64,000 bases of DNA from Kitasatospora purpeofusca (GCF_000718025.1 NZ_JODS01000022.1:124001-188000); one strand, 5' to 3'. Positions 44,458 to 54,201 are shown, counted from the first letter of the stretch. The notes: generated by a model from the letters alone, not told the origin. Program-made: numbers and translations.

Positions 44458-47400
44458 TGCTGGGCTCCGGTGAGGGCGCGGGCCTGGTCGGCCAGGACGG
44501 GGTGCTGGAAGAGGGTGCGCAGCGGGGGCCGGTTGCCGAGGCGCGGCTCCAGCCAGGCGGCGAGCCGGGCGGCGAGCAGCGAGTGGCCGCCGACCTCGAA
44601 GAAGTGCGAGTCCGGGGCGAACCGGTCGTGGCCGAGCACCTCCCGCCAGGCCTCGGCGATCAGCAGCTGGGCGGGGTCGGTGAAGGCCGACGGGGCCGCC
44701 TCGGGCGGGGCGCCCACGGGTGCCTCGGCGGCCAGCCGGGCGAGGGCCGTCCGGTCCGGCTTGCCGCCGGGCAGCAGCGGCATGGCGTCGAGCGCGGTCC
44801 AGCTCGCCGGGACGAGACCGGCGGGCAGCCGCCGGGCCAGGGCCGCGTGCAGGGCGGCCTGGTCGGGCTGCGGGCCGCCGTCGAGGAAGCCGAGCAGGCG
44901 CGGTCCGGCGCTGTCGTCCCGGTGCAGCAGGACGGCGCAGGAGCGACCGCCGAGTTCGGCGGAGGCGGCGGCCTCGATCTCCTCCAGCTCGATCCGGAAG
45001 CCGCGCAGCTTGACCTGGTTGTCCTGGCGGCCGAGGAAGCGCAGCTGTCCGTCGAGGTCGCGGAAGCCGCGGTCGCCGGTGCGGTAGACGCGTTCGCCGC
45101 CGAGGGCCGGGACGGCCGGGAAGCGGGCGCCGGTGATCTCCGGCAGGCCGAGGTAGCCGTCGGCCAGGGCCGCTCCCCCGACGGCGAGTTCGCCGACGGC
45201 GCCGGGCGGCAGCGGCTGGCCGCCGGTGTCCAGGACGTGCATCCGGACGCCGGGGAGTTCGGTGCCGAGCGGGATCTCGGCGGTGTCGTCGGTCCCTTCG
45301 GCAGCCTCGACTGCCGGGTCCTCGGCGGCGGCCGGGGCCAGGTCGGCCTCGGTGATCTCGTGCACGGTGGAGGTGACGGTGGCCTCGGTGACGCCGTAGG
45401 CGTTGAGGACGGTGACGGCGGTGCCCCCGGTCAGCCCGCGCAGGGCCCGGGCCGGCAGCCGCTCGCCGCCGAGCACGAGCAGGCGCGGCGCCCAGCGGCC
45501 GTCCGCCAGTGCCTCGCGCAGGTCCTCGCGGACGGCGAGCGCGTAGCTGGTCGGCAGGTTGGCGACGGTGACGCCGCGGGCGGCCAGCACGGCGACCAGC
45601 TCGGGCCCGGTCGGGACCTCGCGCTGCGGCAGCACCAGGGCGGCGCCGGCCACCAGCGAGGGCAGCACCTCCTCCAGCGCCACGTCGAAGGACGGCCGGG
45701 CGAACAGCAGCACCCGGTCGGCCGGGCCCAGGCCGTAGCGGGCGGTCACGGCGGTCAGGTACCGGGCCAGCGCGGTGCGGCCGACCAGGACCGGCTTGGG
45801 CACACCGGTGGAGCCGGAGGTGTGGATCACATAGGCGGCGCCTTCGAGCACGGCGGCCGGGCGGGCCTCGGGGAAGGCCGGGCCGTCCAGCAGGGCCGGG
45901 GTGGTGTCGGCGGGCAGGGCGAGGGCGCTCTGCCGGGTGGCCAGCACCAGGGCCGGGGCCAGCCGCTCCAGCAGCAGGGCCAGCCTGGCCTGCGGGTCCT
46001 CGGCGGAGAGCGGGGCGTGGACCGCGCCGAGGCGCAGGCAGGCGAGCAGGGCGACGACGCTGTCGACGCCGCGCGGCAGCACGGTGGCGACCGGCTGCCC
46101 GGGGGTCACCCCCGCGGCGCGCAGGCGCTCGACCAGTTCGCCGACCCGGCGGTCGAGGTCGCCGTAGCTCAGCCGCTCGGAACCGGCGAGCAGGGCGAGC
46201 GCGGTGGGGTCGTGGACTGCGGCCGGGTCGAGGCCGGCCGGCTCGGGCAGCGCCTCGGCGGCGGCTTCCGCGTCCGTCGTGGCGCCGGTCGTGGCGCCGG
46301 TCGTGGCGGGCGCCACCGCGAGGTCGGCGAGCAGGGCGTCCGGGCCGTCGAGGTAGCCGCGCAGCAGGTCGAGCAGCCGCTCGGACAGCAGGGTGGCGAT
46401 CCTCTCGCCGAACAGGTCGGCATCGTAGTCCCAGACCAGGGTCATCCCGGCCGCGCCGTGCTTCTCGCCGACCACCCGGCGGTCGTCGGGCAGCAGGACG
46501 AGGTCGAGGTCGAAGCGGGTGGTGCCGGTGTTGAAGCCCTCGTAGAGCGAGACCTCCAGGCCGGGGGCCTGCACATCGGGCAGCGGCGCGTCGTGCGCGC
46601 TGAACATCACGCTGAACAGCGGGTTGTCCGCACCGCTGGTGTGCCGCCCGAGCGCACGGGTCAACTCCTGCACCGGCACGTCCTGGTGGGGCAGCGCGCG
46701 GAACAGCGTGTCGGTCACCTCGTCGACCGCCTCGGTGCCGGGCGCGGCCGGGTCCAGCCGCAGGCGCAGCGGCACGGTGTTGACGAACATCCCGACGGTG
46801 CCCTCGAAACCGGGCGGCCGGTTGCCGACGGCGGTGCCGACCATCAGCTCCCGGTGGCCGCTGTGCCGGCGCAGCAGTTCGGCGAAGAGGGTGAGCAGGG
46901 TGGAGAACGGGGTGTGGCCGTCGGCCTTGGCCCGCTCGCGCAGCCGCTCGGCGAGGTCGGCGCCGATCGACTGGCGCAGTTGGCCGCCGCGGTGGCGGCG
47001 GCGGGCCCCGGGACGGGCCAGGCCCGGCAGCGCGAGGTCGAGCGGGGCGTCCGCCAACTCCTGCTTCCAGAAGGCGAGTCCGCTCTCCCGGCCGGCGTCC
47101 CGGACGGCTTCGGCGGCGTGCACGTGCTCCTCGTAGGAGGGCGCGGCAGGCAGGGCGACGGCACCGGCCTCGCCGAGGACGTGGGCGCGGTAGACGGTGA
47201 AGAGGTCGCGCAGCAGGATCGCGAACGAGTGGCCGTCGTGGATGAGATGGTGCTCGACGTGGATCAGCCGGTGGTGGTCGTCGCCGATCCGGACCAAGTG
47301 CCAGCGCAGCAGCGGGGCGTCGGTGGTGTCCAGCGGCTCCTCGGCCTCGGCGGCCAGCAGAGTCCGGAACGCGGCCTCGGGGTCCGCCCCGGTGCTCAGG

Positions 47401-47648
47401 TCGCTGGTGCGCAGCCGCGGCTCGGTCCGGGCGCCGACCCGCTGGAGCGGCAACCCTTCGGCGCGGGTGACCAGTTCGAGCCGCAGGCCGGGGTGGTGGG
47501 CGAGCACGGCGGTGAGGCCGGCCCGGAGCGCGTCGGTGTCGAGCGGCCCCCAGAGATCGAGGGCGGCAGTGAAGTTGTAGGCGCGACTGCCGGGCTGCAT
47601 CTGCTCGTGCAGCCAGACGATCTCCTGCGAGGAGGAGAGTGCGAACAT
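44454..47648 (-). CDS. NRPS module C-A-T
   Basis: A 1064-residue single-module NRPS. The condensation domain is at 1-430 with HHLIHDG at 133-139. The adenylation domain is at about 450-960 with HTSGSTGVPKP, NAYGVTEATV, YRTGDRG and PGGKPDRT. The thiolation Ser, near residue 1035, is in VGGHSLLAA. The pocket reads Asp-Val in SFDVALEEVL; substrate unassigned. ATG 47648 is chosen with GGGAG upstream; a TTG at 47654 is also in frame. It is followed by the coupled dehydrogenase and preceded by a 258-bp gap with no gene. Confidence 0.92.
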   Translation of the reverse strand: MFALSSSQEIVWLHEQMQPGSRAYNFTAALDLWGPLDTDALRAGLTAVLAHHPGLRLELVTRAEGLPLQRVGARTEPRLRTSDLSTGADPEAAFRTLLAAEAEEPLDTTDAPLLRWHLVRIGDDHHRLIHVEHHLIHDGHSFAILLRDLFTVYRAHVLGEAGAVALPAAPSYEEHVHAAEAVRDAGRESGLAFWKQELADAPLDLALPGLARPGARRRHRGGQLRQSIGADLAERLRERAKADGHTPFSTLLTLFAELLRRHSGHRELMVGTAVGNRPPGFEGTVGMFVNTVPLRLRLDPAAPGTEAVDEVTDTLFRALPHQDVPVQELTRALGRHTSGADNPLFSVMFSAHDAPLPDVQAPGLEVSLYEGFNTGTTRFDLDLVLLPDDRRVVGEKHGAAGMTLVWDYDADLFGERIATLLSERLLDLLRGYLDGPDALLADLAVAPATTGATTGATTDAEAAAEALPEPAGLDPAAVHDPTALALLAGSERLSYGDLDRRVGELVERLRAAGVTPGQPVATVLPRGVDSVVALLACLRLGAVHAPLSAEDPQARLALLLERLAPALVLATRQSALALPADTTPALLDGPAFPEARPAAVLEGAAYVIHTSGSTGVPKPVLVGRTALARYLTAVTARYGLGPADRVLLFARPSFDVALEEVLPSLVAGAALVLPQREVPTGPELVAVLAARGVTVANLPTSYALAVREDLREALADGRWAPRLLVLGGERLPARALRGLTGGTAVTVLNAYGVTEATVTSTVHEITEADLAPAAAEDPAVEAAEGTDDTAEIPLGTELPGVRMHVLDTGGQPLPPGAVGELAVGGAALADGYLGLPEITGARFPAVPALGGERVYRTGDRGFRDLDGQLRFLGRQDNQVKLRGFRIELEEIEAAASAELGGRSCAVLLHRDDSAGPRLLGFLDGGPQPDQAALHAALARRLPAGLVPASWTALDAMPLLPGGKPDRTALARLAAEAPVGAPPEAAPSAFTDPAQLLIAEAWREVLGHDRFAPDSHFFEVGGHSLLAARLAAWLEPRLGNRPPLRTLFQHPVLADQARALTGAQQ

Positions 47649-47906
47649 GGGCAACTCCCAGGTTGTGTCGGGTTGTTGATTCGGTTCGACAGCTCGGGGC
47701 GGCCACTGTGGGGCCTGCCCCGGGCCGGGACCCGCCGGGGGTGGTGGCGGGCCCGGCGAGGTGGGTCGGGGTTGATCTCGGTGAGTCGGGAGGTCGGGGC
47801 GGGTTCGGGGTGAGTCAGGAGGTAGGGGTGGTCGTGCCGGACCGGCCGACCGGCGGGTGCGGCAGTCGGCGGGTGCGGCGGTCCGGGGCCGGAACGGCCC
47901 GGCGGG

Positions 47907-49277
47907 TCAGGCCCCGGCGCCGAGGTGGTGGCGCAGGGTCGCGAGCAGCACCGCGAAGGCCGCCTCCGCAGCGGCGTCCGAGTAGCGCTCGCGGTCCCAG
48001 GCCAGCCGGACCAGGAGGTCCTCGCCGTGCGAGGCGGAGACCGCGATCGGCGCGGCGAGCGGACGGCCCGCGAGGTGGACCTCGCGCCCGGCGGTCCCGC
48101 CGAGCACCAGGGGCGGCCGGCGGTGCAGGTCCTCGAAGGTGAGCAGTCCGTCGAGCGCGCCGGACCAGCTCGCCCCGGCGGACCGGGCGGCGCGCACCAC
48201 CTCGTCGTACGGGGTGTCCGCGTGGTCGAGGTCGTCCCACCAGTCGGCGCCGAGCGCGTCGAGCGGGCGGGGCGGGCCGGGCGGCGCGGGGTGGACCAGG
48301 GTGTTCAGGAAGCAGCCGAGCACGGGCGCGGTGTCGGCGGGGCGGCCGCCCCACGGGTAGCCGAGCGCGAGCACCCGGTCGCCGTCGTCGAGCCGGTGGG
48401 CGGCGGCGGCCACGGCGTCCAGCAGGGCCGGGAAGACTCCGCTCCGAGCGGCGCCGGTGACGGCGGGCAGCCGGTCCACGGCCATACCGGTCGACCGGGC
48501 CGCCCCGGCCGGGGCGGCCCCCTCCGGGGCGTCGGCGAGGGCGCCGAGCCGGGCGGCCCAGTGGCGCTGGGCGGCCTCGCTCGCGGCCCGCGCCTCGGCG
48601 TCCAACTGGCCTTCCACCGCCGCCCGGTAGGTCTCGACGGCCTCGGCCTGCCCCGCGCCGGGGGCGTTCTCGCCGCCGTCGGGGTCGGCGTAGGCGGCGC
48701 CGAGCCCCTCGGTGACCAGGCCGAGCGACTGCTCGTCGCAGGCGGCGTGGTCCAGGGCCACGGCGAGCAGTTCCTCCTCGTCCTGCGGTCCGGCCGCCAG
48801 CAGCAGCCGCAGCGCCGGTCCGTCGGTCGGCCAGTCCAGCAGCGCCCGCAGCAGTGCCGCCCGGGCCGGGCCGTCCGGCAGCCCGGCAGCGGCGACGCCG
48901 GCTCCGTCGACCGCAACCCCGCCGGCGGCCGGGTCGGACGGCTCCACCGGCACCCGGGCCACCTCGACCGAGGGCTCGCCGAGCCGCAGCACCGGCGTAC
49001 CCCGCAGCACCGTGAACTCGCCGCGCAGCGCCGGGTGTTGCCGGGCCAGCCGCAGTGCGGCGCGGCGCAGCCGGGCCAGGTCGACGGTGCCCCGGGGGAA
49101 GGCGAAGAACAGCGGGACGATGTCCGTCCGGGCCAGCCGGTCGCGGTGGCGGGTGATCAGGAAGCGGCGCTGGGCCCCGGTGAGCGGGAGCAGCGGTGCC
49201 GGGTCGGGGCCGGTCCCGGCGGCGGAGGCGAGGGACCGGTAGCGGGTCAGGTAGGCGGCCGTGATGCTGGAGTGCAC
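47907..49277 (-). CDS. Stand-alone condensation-domain-like protein with altered active site
   Basis: This 456-residue protein resembles an NRPS condensation domain: LPLTGAQRRFLITRHRDR at the N terminus, LGYPWGGRPADTAPVLGCFLNT in the middle, and DTPYDEVVRAAR later. The catalytic HHxxxDG motif reads DHAACDE. The second His and the Asp are kept, but the first His and the Gly are replaced. It may be a weak or specialised amide or ester synthase, or structural. The GTG start has GGAG upstream. It lies between the exporter and the C-A-T gene. Confidence 0.8.
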   Translation of the reverse strand: MHSSITAAYLTRYRSLASAAGTGPDPAPLLPLTGAQRRFLITRHRDRLARTDIVPLFFAFPRGTVDLARLRRAALRLARQHPALRGEFTVLRGTPVLRLGEPSVEVARVPVEPSDPAAGGVAVDGAGVAAAGLPDGPARAALLRALLDWPTDGPALRLLLAAGPQDEEELLAVALDHAACDEQSLGLVTEGLGAAYADPDGGENAPGAGQAEAVETYRAAVEGQLDAEARAASEAAQRHWAARLGALADAPEGAAPAGAARSTGMAVDRLPAVTGAARSGVFPALLDAVAAAAHRLDDGDRVLALGYPWGGRPADTAPVLGCFLNTLVHPAPPGPPRPLDALGADWWDDLDHADTPYDEVVRAARSAGASWSGALDGLLTFEDLHRRPPLVLGGTAGREVHLAGRPLAAPIAVSASHGEDLLVRLAWDRERYSDAAAEAAFAVLLATLRHHLGAGA

Positions 49278-49348
49278 GGGAGGGTCTCCGCTTTCGGTTC
49301 GGGACGTCGGTGGGTCGGCGTGGTTCCGGGCCCGGTCGGGCGGCGCGT

Positions 49349-50716
49349 TCAGCGGGCCCTTCCGGCGTCGGCGGCGTCGCGCCCGGCGGCACCGTCGGCG
49401 GCCGGGTCCCCGTCCGCTGCGGGCGGCAGGTCCGCGGCGGGGGCCGGGTCCGCGCCCCCGTCCTCCGGCGGCGCGGACGGCAGGTCCCGCATCCCGCGCA
49501 GCGGCGAGAACAGCAGCGGCACCGGCACGACCAGGAAGCCCGCCGCGCAGAGCCAGAGCGCGGCGCGCGGACCGGCCTGCTCGGCGACGGCGCCGCCGAG
49601 CAGGGCACCGAGCGGCAGGGTGCCCCAGACCAGGAACCGCATGGTGGCGTTCATCCGGCCGAGCAGCCGGGGCGGGCAGAGGCTCTGCCGGAAGCTCACC
49701 TGGGCGACGTTGTAGACCACCGCGCCGAACAGCACCGCCACCCCGCCGATCGCGAACAGCACCGCCCCCGCGCCCCCGTCGGCCAGCGGCCAGAGCAGCG
49801 CGAACGGGCCGGTGAGCAGCGGGGCGAGCCAGATCAGCCGGGCCTGCCCGATCCGCGCGGCGAGCCGGCCCGCGCACAGCGCACCGGCGAGCCCGCCGAC
49901 CGCCGAGGCCGAGAGCAGCACCCCGATCGCGGCCGGCGAGAGGTCCAGCACCCGCACCCAGAAGACGGTCTGCACGGCCATCAGCACCGCGCTGAACAGG
50001 TTGGACGCCGCGGTGGTGGCGGCGATCACCCGCAGCAGCGGGTGGCCCAGCACGAACCGCAGGCCCTCGGCGACCTCGGCGCGCAGCGAACGCCCGGGCT
50101 CGGGCGCGGGCAGCCGCTCCTCGGCCCGGATCCGGGCGAGCAGGGCCGCCGAGACGAGGAAGCCGAACGCGTCGGCGACGATCGCCAGCGGGGCGCCGAG
50201 CAGTTGGACCAGTCCGCCGCCCAGGCCGGGTCCGGCGATCTGGGCCGAGGAGCGGACCGTCTCGATCGCCCCGTTGCCCGCCACCAGGCGGTCGCCGGGC
50301 AGCAGCACCGGGAGGAAGGACTGGTGGGCGACGTCGAAGAAGACCGTCGCCACCCCGGTGACCAGGGCCACCAGGTAGAGCTGGAGCAGGCTGAGCACGT
50401 CCAGCGCGGCGGCCAGCGGGATCGAGCCGACGGCGAGGCAGCGCAGCACGTCGGCGCGGACCAGGACGGGCAGCTTGCGCATCCGGTCCAGCCAGGCGCC
50501 GGCGGGCAGGCCGACCAGGAGGAAGGCGGCGGTCTCGGCGGCGGTCAGCAGGCCGACCTGGAAGGGCGTGGCATCGAGTTCCACCACTGCCACCAGGGGC
50601 AGTGCGACCAGGGTGACCTGACTGCCCGCCTGCGCCGCGACGGCCCCCGAGAGCAGGAGGCGGAAGTCGCGGCGGGCCGACGGACCGGTACTGGGCAGGT
50701 GAGGCGTTTCGTTCAT
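49349..50716 (-). CDS. MFS exporter of the NRPS cluster (EntS-like)
   Basis: A 455-residue transporter with about 12 hydrophobic segments of the MFS family near EntS/MFS_3. It begins DFRLLLSGAVAAQAGSQVTLVALP, has LPAGAWLDRMRKLPVL between TM2 and TM3 (motif A), and has GGLAGALCAGRLAARIG in the second half. A hydrophilic Ala/Pro/Asp tail of about 50 residues follows. It is the first gene of the minus-strand cluster and probably exports its product. Confidence 0.9.
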   Translation of the reverse strand: MNETPHLPSTGPSARRDFRLLLSGAVAAQAGSQVTLVALPLVAVVELDATPFQVGLLTAAETAAFLLVGLPAGAWLDRMRKLPVLVRADVLRCLAVGSIPLAAALDVLSLLQLYLVALVTGVATVFFDVAHQSFLPVLLPGDRLVAGNGAIETVRSSAQIAGPGLGGGLVQLLGAPLAIVADAFGFLVSAALLARIRAEERLPAPEPGRSLRAEVAEGLRFVLGHPLLRVIAATTAASNLFSAVLMAVQTVFWVRVLDLSPAAIGVLLSASAVGGLAGALCAGRLAARIGQARLIWLAPLLTGPFALLWPLADGGAGAVLFAIGGVAVLFGAVVYNVAQVSFRQSLCPPRLLGRMNATMRFLVWGTLPLGALLGGAVAEQAGPRAALWLCAAGFLVVPVPLLFSPLRGMRDLPSAPPEDGGADPAPAADLPPAADGDPAADGAAGRDAADAGRAR

Positions 50717-51041
50717 CAGTACGACCCTCGGTTACCGATTCGCTACAGGGCAACCGGCTGGCCGGATTCCGGCCCCCGCCCGAATCGGCCGGATACCACC
50801 GCTCGCTGAGCCTTCCCTCACCTGCTCCTTATCCGGTCGCGAGGGGCCGGAACGGCCACCCGCAGGCACGACCAGCGGCGTCGCGCCGACCGGTCTTCCC
50901 GTTCGGGATGTCCACTCGGGTGTCCGCTATTCGGACCATGGATTTCAGCCAGCGGACGCCCGCCCTCAACTTGGCCGGAACCCGGGGAGTGCTGACTTTC
51001 CGTCACCTGGCGGTGGTGCGGCCGTGATATCGGCACACGCA

Positions 51042-51077
51042 CGCGGCCCCCGGACCGGGGTCGGTCCGGGGGCCGCG
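51042..51077. terminator. Terminator hairpin after the lipoprotein gene
   Basis: A perfect 15-bp stem (51042-51056 with 51063-51077) with a 6-nt loop, 21 bp after the lipoprotein stop. The rest of the 382-bp gap 50717-51098 should carry the NRPS promoter; I see no strong dyad there. Confidence 0.82.
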
Positions 51078-51098
51078 GGGCCTGCTGAAAGGGACGGG

Positions 51099-52055
51099 CT
51101 AGCCGAGGGCGGCGTCCGGGGTGCGGCCCGCCTGGGCCTGCTCGATCCGGGCGACCAGCATCGCGGCCAGCCTCCGGGTGCCCGCCGGGTCCACCGGACC
51201 GCCCTCGGTGGTGACGGTGGCGACCACCGTGCCGGCGCGCAGCACGATCGCCACACCGTCCCGGCCCGCGAGCTGGCCCTGGTACGCGCGGCTCTCCGTC
51301 CCCAGCAGGCCGATGTCGGCCGGGCCGTACTTGGTGGCGTCGGCGTAGGCGCCGTACGCCTCCTTGTACCGGTCCTGGGCCTGCGCCCGGCCGGGCAGGG
51401 TGTCGACGCCGAAGCGCACCACCACCTCGCCGGAGGCGAACCTCGCGGTGCCGCTCAGCGGCTTGCCCTTGCAGGGCGCGGCGGCCGTGCAGGTGGTGGC
51501 GTGGTCGGCGGTGTCGACCCGTCGCTTCTCCTCCTCCCAGCCGGTCATCGCCTTCTGGTCGGGCAGCAGCAGGGCGACCAGGGCGGAGTCGAGCAGCGCG
51601 GTGTCCGAGTCCGGCCCGGTGGCCGGCTGTCCGGCCCCGCCGGTGCCACCCGCTCCACCCGCTCCACCGGCCGAAGCACCCCCGGTGGCGGCCCCGGCGG
51701 TGCCGGAACCGGTGCCGGCCGTACCCGCCGTACCGGCGGACGAACCGCCCGCCGTCGCCGCGCCGGGAGTGGCCGCGCCCGGACCGGTCGCCCCGGCCGC
51801 CGGGGTACCGCCGGCCGCCGCACCACCGGCCGCGTCGCCCGACGGCGTGGCGCTCCCGGAGCCGGCCGCCGCCGAGGGCGTGCCGGTGCCCCCGGTGGCC
51901 GCGCCGGCCGTCGTCCCGGGGCTCGCCGACGCGCCCGCCGTGCCCTTCGCCGCGTTCTCGGAGCTCGTGGAGCTCCCGGAACCGCAGGCGGCCAACGCCG
52001 CCAGCAGCGCGCCCGTCGCCGCCGCGGCGGCCACCTTCCGACCGGCCGTGCCCAT
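51099..52055 (-). CDS. Secreted lipoprotein with a low-complexity linker
   Basis: A 318-residue protein with a lipoprotein signal: basic N terminus, hydrophobic stretch, and lipobox LAALAAC with Cys24. Residues about 25-145 are almost only Gly, Ala, Thr, Ser and Pro, a flexible cell-wall-spanning linker. The folded C-terminal part (about 150-318) has one Cys pair (TTCTAAAPC) and no family I recognise. It is anchored on the outer face of the membrane. Function unknown. It is monocistronic with a terminator. Confidence 0.85.
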   Translation of the reverse strand: MGTAGRKVAAAAATGALLAALAACGSGSSTSSENAAKGTAGASASPGTTAGAATGGTGTPSAAAGSGSATPSGDAAGGAAAGGTPAAGATGPGAATPGAATAGGSSAGTAGTAGTGSGTAGAATGGASAGGAGGAGGTGGAGQPATGPDSDTALLDSALVALLLPDQKAMTGWEEEKRRVDTADHATTCTAAAPCKGKPLSGTARFASGEVVVRFGVDTLPGRAQAQDRYKEAYGAYADATKYGPADIGLLGTESRAYQGQLAGRDGVAIVLRAGTVVATVTTEGGPVDPAGTRRLAAMLVARIEQAQAGRTPDAALG

Positions 52056-52191
52056 GTGCGCCCCTCTCGTGTCCGTGGCCCCTCAAGATAGACGCGGCCC
52101 CGGCCGACCGGTTCCCCGGGGCCGCCACCTCGGGGAACGGCCGCTCAGGGCGGGCAGGGCAGGGCGTTGCAGGGCGAGCAGGGCGGACGGC

Positions 52192-52644
52192 TCAGCCGAG
52201 ACCGGCCGGTCCGCTCCCCGGGGCGCCCGGCGGCAGCGGCTCGACGCCCACCACCCGGCTGATCCTGGTCGGCTCGACCAGCACCACCACCCGCCGCTCC
52301 CCCGGGATGCCCCAGCCGTACCGCTCCACGCCGAGGTACGTCCGCGCCAGCCGGTCCATGTTCCGGACGGCCTCCTCGCCCTCCACGAACCGCACCGCCC
52401 GCCCCCGGATCTGCACCCGGTCGTACGGGTCCCGGGGGTCGGCGAGCGACAGGCAGACCCGCGGGTCCCGCCGCAGATTGCGCTCCTTGACCCGCCCCAC
52501 GGAGGTGTTGAACAGCAGCAGGTCCCCCTCCATCGCCACCCACATCGGGCTCACATGCGGCGAGCCGTCGGCGTTGACCGTGCCGACGTACCAGATGTGC
52601 CCCGCCTCGATCCGCTCACGGACGTCCTTCGAGATCTCGACCAT
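52192..52644 (-). CDS. Pyridoxamine 5'-phosphate oxidase-fold protein (FMN/F420 binding)
   Basis: This 150-residue split-barrel flavin-type protein has WYVGTVNADGSPHVSPMWVAMEGD and NTSVGRVKERNLRRDPRVCLSLAD, the pattern of actinobacterial PPOX-class F420- or FMN-dependent reductases. The substrate is unknown. It is divergent from the surface-protein gene across a 251-bp gap with no clear motif. Confidence 0.88.
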   Translation of the reverse strand: MVEISKDVRERIEAGHIWYVGTVNADGSPHVSPMWVAMEGDLLLFNTSVGRVKERNLRRDPRVCLSLADPRDPYDRVQIRGRAVRFVEGEEAVRNMDRLARTYLGVERYGWGIPGERRVVVLVEPTRISRVVGVEPLPPGAPGSGPAGLG

Positions 52645-52895
52645 GCGCCGAGTCTGCCCGGCCGCCCGGGCGCCACTCGCGCCCCTCGTACACGCACCTC
52701 ACCCGGATCGCCCAGGGCACTCGGGTGAACACGCCCGGGACTCCACCCGAAGGGGTCACCCACCGGGCCGGGGCTGCCGCCCTCCGGTGGCAGCGGGCGC
52801 CAGGGTGGTTGACGGTGAATCAGGCGCCCTCTCCGCGAGTCCCCCGCCCGACGATGTGTCGGCGATCGCGGTACCGCGCCGGAAGGATCATCATC

Positions 52896-53321
52896 ATGCG
52901 TTCTGCACGCACCCTGCTCGCCGGAGCAGCCGTCGCCGCCGCCCTCACCGTCGGTGCCCCGCTCGCCTACGCCGACGGGGCCGCCGACCAGGGCAAGAAC
53001 CTCACCTGGCAGGAGAAGCAGGACAAGGCCGCCTCCCCCGACGGCCAGAAGACCTGGGACGAGAAGCAGAAGGGCTCCTCCGGCACCGAGGAGAGCAAGG
53101 GCTCCGAGGGCAAGGGCTCGGAGAGCAAGGGTTCCGAGGGCAAGGGCTACGAGGCCAAGGGCGAGGAGAAGACCCCGCACGGCGGCGTGCACACCGGCGG
53201 CGGCGGGCTGGCGCTCTCCGGTGGCGGCCTCGCCTCCGGCGCGGTGCTGCTGCTCGGCGGCCTCGGGGCGGGCGCGATCGCCCTGCGCCGCGGCCGCCGC
53301 ACCGCGGACGCCGCCATCTGA
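52896..53321 (+). CDS. Small surface protein, probable partner of the class F sortase
   Basis: A 141-residue secreted protein. The signal peptide is about 1-27 (AGAAVAAALTVGAPLAYA). A Lys/Gly/Ser/Glu-rich stretch holds imperfect KGSEGKGSE repeats (about 58-90). HGGVHTGGGGLAL is followed by a hydrophobic segment and a RRGRR tail, which is a wall- or membrane-retention signal. No LPXTG is present. The HGGVH...hydrophobic...Arg tail pattern recurs in small proteins beside streptomycete class F sortases, so it may be an atypical substrate. GGAAGGA precedes the ATG. Confidence 0.78.
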   Translation: MRSARTLLAGAAVAAALTVGAPLAYADGAADQGKNLTWQEKQDKAASPDGQKTWDEKQKGSSGTEESKGSEGKGSESKGSEGKGYEAKGEEKTPHGGVHTGGGGLALSGGGLASGAVLLLGGLGAGAIALRRGRRTADAAI

Positions 53322-53460
53322 CCGCGCGCCGTTCCCGTCGCCTCCCCCGTCGTGGCCCGCGCCCAGCGCGCCGGTCGCGGCGGGGGCGTGCGGGGCGGCG
53401 CTCCGCCGTGTCCGGCCCGCGGCACCCGAGCGCGGGCCGCTGAGAGGAGTACGAACGACG

Positions 53461-54201
53461 ATGGCCGGTCTGATCCCCGGTACGTCCCGGCTGCTGCGCG
53501 CGGGGATGGGCGCGGCCGCGGTCGGTCTGCTGCTGATCTACAACTCGGTGGACAGCGTCCCGGCGGACGACGCGGCGGCCGCCGGGGCCGCTCCCCCGGC
53601 CGCCGCCGCGTCCGCCGCACCGGGACCGGCAACGGGGTCCCCCGCGGCCCCCGGCCCCGCCTCCCCGGCCCCCACCGCACCCGCGGGGGCCGCGGCCCCC
53701 GCACCCGCCGCGCCGGTCAAGGCGGCGGCCCCGCTGAAGCGCTCCAAGCCGACCAGGCTGCGGATCCCGCAGCTCAACGTGGACGCCCCCTTCACCGAGC
53801 TCACCCTGAACCCCGCCGGCCAGCTCAACGCCCCGCCGCCGGACGACAAGAACCTGGTCGGCTGGTACCGCGACGGCGTCACCCCCGGCGAGCGCGGCGC
53901 CGCGGTGGTCGCCGGACACGTCGACACCACCAAGGGCCCGGCGGTGTTCCTGCTGCTCAGCCTGATGCTGCCGGGCAACAAGGTGGAGGTCCGGCGGGCG
54001 GACGGCACGGTCGCGGTGTTCTCGGTGGACGCCGTGGAGACCTTCGCCAAGGACGCCTTCCCCGACCAGAAGGTCTACGGGAAGACGCCCGACGCCCAGC
54101 TCCGGCTGATCACCTGCGGCGGCACCTACGACAAGAAGCGCCGCGACTACCTGGACAACGTGGTGGTCTTCGCGCACCTGGAGTCCAGCCGCAAGGCCTG
54201 A
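53461..54201 (+). CDS. Class F sortase
   Basis: A 246-residue sortase-family transpeptidase. It has an N-terminal membrane anchor (about 14-28) and a long Ala/Pro linker (35-92). The catalytic domain has His153 (VVAGHVDT), Cys219 (LRLITCGGTYD) and Arg228 (KKRRDY). This layout is that of class F sortases of actinobacteria, which often lie apart from pilin genes. GAGAGGAG precedes the ATG. It follows the small surface protein gene by 139 bp and ends at a strong hairpin. Confidence 0.93.
   Translation: MAGLIPGTSRLLRAGMGAAAVGLLLIYNSVDSVPADDAAAAGAAPPAAAASAAPGPATGSPAAPGPASPAPTAPAGAAAPAPAAPVKAAAPLKRSKPTRLRIPQLNVDAPFTELTLNPAGQLNAPPPDDKNLVGWYRDGVTPGERGAAVVAGHVDTTKGPAVFLLLSLMLPGNKVEVRRADGTVAVFSVDAVETFAKDAFPDQKVYGKTPDAQLRLITCGGTYDKKRRDYLDNVVVFAHLESSRKA

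Noticed and set aside
43210..47706. A single 1498-codon frame ending in acyl-CoA dehydrogenase
   Set aside because: Only 43210-44457 is coding in this frame; the rest is antiphase to the C-A-T gene.
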